Shown here one piece after another: positions 6,427-7,690 of a stretch of 7,690 nt of DNA. The translations under genes were made by a program, and so were the position numbers. The first letter of the stretch is position 1. Each line of letters starts with the position of its first letter. The notes under the pieces were generated by a model. The model saw nothing but the letters and a program-made list of their open reading frames with translations, was not told the origin of the DNA and ran no database searches. This DNA is from Lachnospira sp. UBA5912 (lineage in GTDB: Bacteria; Bacillota; Clostridia; Lachnospirales; Lachnospiraceae), in contig DJDY01000189.1 of assembly GCA_002435585.1 (NCBI GenBank), positions 1 through 7,690 of the forward strand. Reading direction: 5' to 3'.

Positions 6427-6963
6427 TTACATCTGCCACTTTATAAAATATGCAATAACCGACAATATAAAAGCCAGTGTCATAACCGAAAGCACAAGCA
6501 TCCAGTCAAAAGCTCTTTCTTTGTATTTTAATACTCCCTTTGCAATAAGCATAGGCTTAATACTGACTGCCAGGTGTATAAATATTGATAATATAAACAC
6601 AAGTTGTAAAAGCATGCTGCATAAAGTAAATTCCTTTAAGAAAAATTTTCCATTAACGCTTGTAGTAAATGCTGTTACATGAAAAATAAGCAACAACATA
6701 ATAGCAGCACCAGATATTCTTTTTGTCCAGAATGCTGCATTCTGTTTTAAATACCAGCGGCCTGATATGGCTCCACTTCTAACAGAAGCGATAGTAGCTA
6801 TTATTCCAAGTATTCCATGTACAATGACCAGAACAACTAATATACGTGATAACTTGTGTAATGAAACTGAACTTAACTCTAACAGCAAAAGACTTCCCAT
6901 AAATGCGTGAAGTAAGAATATAATAATTATGATACGGGCAAGTATATTATTTATTTTTCTCAA
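6427..6963 (-). CDS. Putative cytochrome b-type membrane anchor of fumarate reductase
   Basis: This 178-residue hydrophobic protein has five predicted membrane helices (about 8-30, 37-60, 83-103, 114-138 and 152-175). His19, His49, His95 and His130 fall one in each of the first four helices, a pattern expected of heme b ligands. WTKRISGAAIMLLLIFH (79-95) resembles the R-x-S-G...H motif of succinate dehydrogenase cytochrome b subunits. It sits directly before the flavoprotein and iron-sulfur genes, in the C-A-B order of Bacillus and Wolinella enzymes, so it most likely anchors the complex and exchanges electrons with menaquinone. It is shorter than those proteins (about 200-256 residues), and the helix assignment is by eye. 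The start is TTG, with AGGAGG seven bases upstream and a 4-base overlap with the stop of the preceding gene (TTGA). Family assignment is moderate; the membrane role is firm. Confidence 0.75.
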   Translation of the reverse strand: MRKINNILARIIIIIFLLHAFMGSLLLLELSSVSLHKLSRILVVLVIVHGILGIIATIASVRSGAISGRWYLKQNAAFWTKRISGAAIMLLLIFHVTAFTTSVNGKFFLKEFTLCSMLLQLVFILSIFIHLAVSIKPMLIAKGVLKYKERAFDWMLVLSVMTLAFILSVIAYFIKWQM

Positions 6964-7502
6964 GGTGCTACCTCCTCACTCATAAGAAACGCATCAAAAA
7001 GTCCTGCATGTGCACGTGAAAGCATCATTGATTCACTGCCGCTTTTCACACATACATCATATCCCTGTGATTCCAGGTAACCTGCGATTACATTGACTGC
7101 TGCCTGATACTCTTCATCTCCATCATACGATAATATCGTAACATTACTTTTATATGGATTATTTTCAGAGATATTATAGACGTTTCCCAGACTATTGTTT
7201 TTTAAATCATTTTTTTCCAATATATGATATGTATGGTTATTTACAATTATAGTTTCCATCCTATATCCATCACTAGATAAAGCTATATCATCCTTTGAAT
7301 AATACTGTAATAATACTGTTCCGTCTTCTTTATTTTCAACATGTATTTTTTCCGTGGCACCGCTTACTGCATCTGCCTTATTAAAATCCGGATTGAAACT
7401 TTTATTATATAGAAATACTGCCAGACCACCAGCTACAACTATGGTGGCAAGTATTACAAATATACTATGCCTGGCTTTCTGTTTTATCGTTTTTTCTTTC
7501 AT
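6960..7502 (-). CDS. Membrane-anchored extracytoplasmic protein of unknown function
   Basis: I do not recognise this 180-residue protein. A basic N-terminus and one hydrophobic helix (about 12-32) make it a signal-anchored or secreted protein. The region after it contains DAVSGATEK (44-52), similar to the S-G-A-T motif of FMN-binding domains but lacking the Thr/Ser that would carry FMN. Residues 119-176 (VTILSYDGDEE, then a helix ending in SQGYDVCVK, then AGLFDAFLMSEE) resemble a short stretch of peptide-type (family 5) substrate-binding proteins, which is a weak by-eye similarity. As first gene of the operon, overlapping the membrane subunit gene by 4 bases, it probably works with or helps assemble the fumarate reductase on the outer face. 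The ATG has GGAG nine to ten bases upstream. A bare coding sequence is certain; function is open. Confidence 0.8.
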   Translation of the reverse strand: MKEKTIKQKARHSIFVILATIVVAGGLAVFLYNKSFNPDFNKADAVSGATEKIHVENKEDGTVLLQYYSKDDIALSSDGYRMETIIVNNHTYHILEKNDLKNNSLGNVYNISENNPYKSNVTILSYDGDEEYQAAVNVIAGYLESQGYDVCVKSGSESMMLSRAHAGLFDAFLMSEEVAP

Positions 7503-7562
7503 TATGTTTTTCTCCTAATATCATTTTACTAATATGTATTTCACATGACTAACATCTGATAA

Positions 7563-7591
7563 AGTGTACAAGAAATAATATATGTCGTCAA
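7563..7591 (-). promoter_or_regulatory. Putative promoter of the fumarate reductase operon
   Basis: On the minus strand TTGACG (7586-7591) and TACACT (7563-7568) are separated by 17 bases, about 60 bases upstream of the first gene's ATG at 7502. The -35 sits exactly in the centre of a 7-bp inverted repeat (TATATGT 7579-7585, ACATATA 7592-7598), so a dimeric regulator bound there would cover it. A second, weaker pair further upstream (TTTACA ... TATATG) is also possible. Confidence 0.45.
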
Positions 7592-7598
7592 ACATATA
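7579..7598. repeat. 7-bp inverted repeat centred on the -35 element
   Basis: TATATGT (7579-7585) and ACATATA (7592-7598) are perfect complements with the 6-base spacer CGTCAA, which is the complement of the -35 box. It does not match the FNR or Rex consensus as I know them. AT-rich dyads arise by chance more often in such DNA, so the operator role is tentative. Confidence 0.35.
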
Positions 7599-7690
7599 AT
7601 TAAGTGGATGTCTCATGTAAAGAAGTTTTTCAAGCAGATTTTTTTAATGACTTCTTATTCTTTTAACACCTGCATAATAATATATTTTTA

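Noticed and set aside
7350..7375. S-G-A-T motif suggesting an FMN-binding domain in the first operon gene
   Set aside because: The residue that would carry FMN (Thr/Ser after S-G-A-T-x) is Lys, and the rest of the FMN-binding fold is not visible, so I do not call the domain.
7620..7656. AAGAAGT/ACTTCTT inverted repeat as a terminator
   Set aside because: The arms are only 7 bp with a 23-base interior, and no U-tract follows on the minus strand. It may be chance in AT-rich DNA.
1..7690. CRISPR arrays, tRNA or rRNA genes, insertion sequences
   Set aside because: No regularly spaced repeats, tRNA-like cloverleaf, rRNA-like stretch, transposase or terminal repeats were seen on reading both strands.

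Overview
The window is a low-GC (roughly one-third G+C by eye) stretch in which all seven supported genes lie on the minus strand, so it reads right to left. Codon use, compact operons with GAGG-type ribosome binding sites, frequent GTG/TTG starts and the protein families suggest an anaerobic Firmicute, most likely a Clostridia/Lachnospiraceae-like gut bacterium. That placement is inference from style and has no marker gene behind it.

Right part (about 7690 to 3960): a four-gene fumarate reductase / succinate dehydrogenase-type operon. It starts with an unrecognised membrane-anchored protein (6960-7502), followed with a 4-base overlap by a small five-helix membrane subunit with one His in each of the first four helices (6427-6963), the flavoprotein (4687-6402) and the three-cluster iron-sulfur subunit (3989-4684). 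The C-A-B gene order resembles menaquinone-linked enzymes of Wolinella or Bacillus type. The flavoprotein has all the active-site residues I looked for, but Gln replaces the His that carries covalent FAD in the classical enzymes, which points to fumarate reduction rather than succinate oxidation. A rho-independent terminator overlaps the last codons and stop codon of the iron-sulfur gene.

Middle part (about 3960 to 532): an upstream region with a tandem 11-base repeat, then a lipoprotein of the amino-acid-type substrate-binding family (2810-3745) that overlaps by 8 bases a hybrid sensor histidine kinase with a C-terminal receiver (532-2817). No permease or ABC ATPase is present, so the pair looks like a two-piece sensor in which a tethered binding protein feeds a membrane kinase. 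No HPt protein or DNA-binding response regulator is in view, so the output is unknown.

Left part (about 530 to 1): a CsoR-type copper-sensing repressor (137-430) with the Cys-His-Cys ligand set, flanked by three perfect inverted repeats that lack U-tracts and by four copies of the octamer TTTGACAC (either orientation). A G-tract next to a minus-strand promoter at the left edge probably controls a gene just outside the window, plausibly a copper exporter or chaperone. I saw no mobile elements, CRISPR arrays, tRNA or rRNA.
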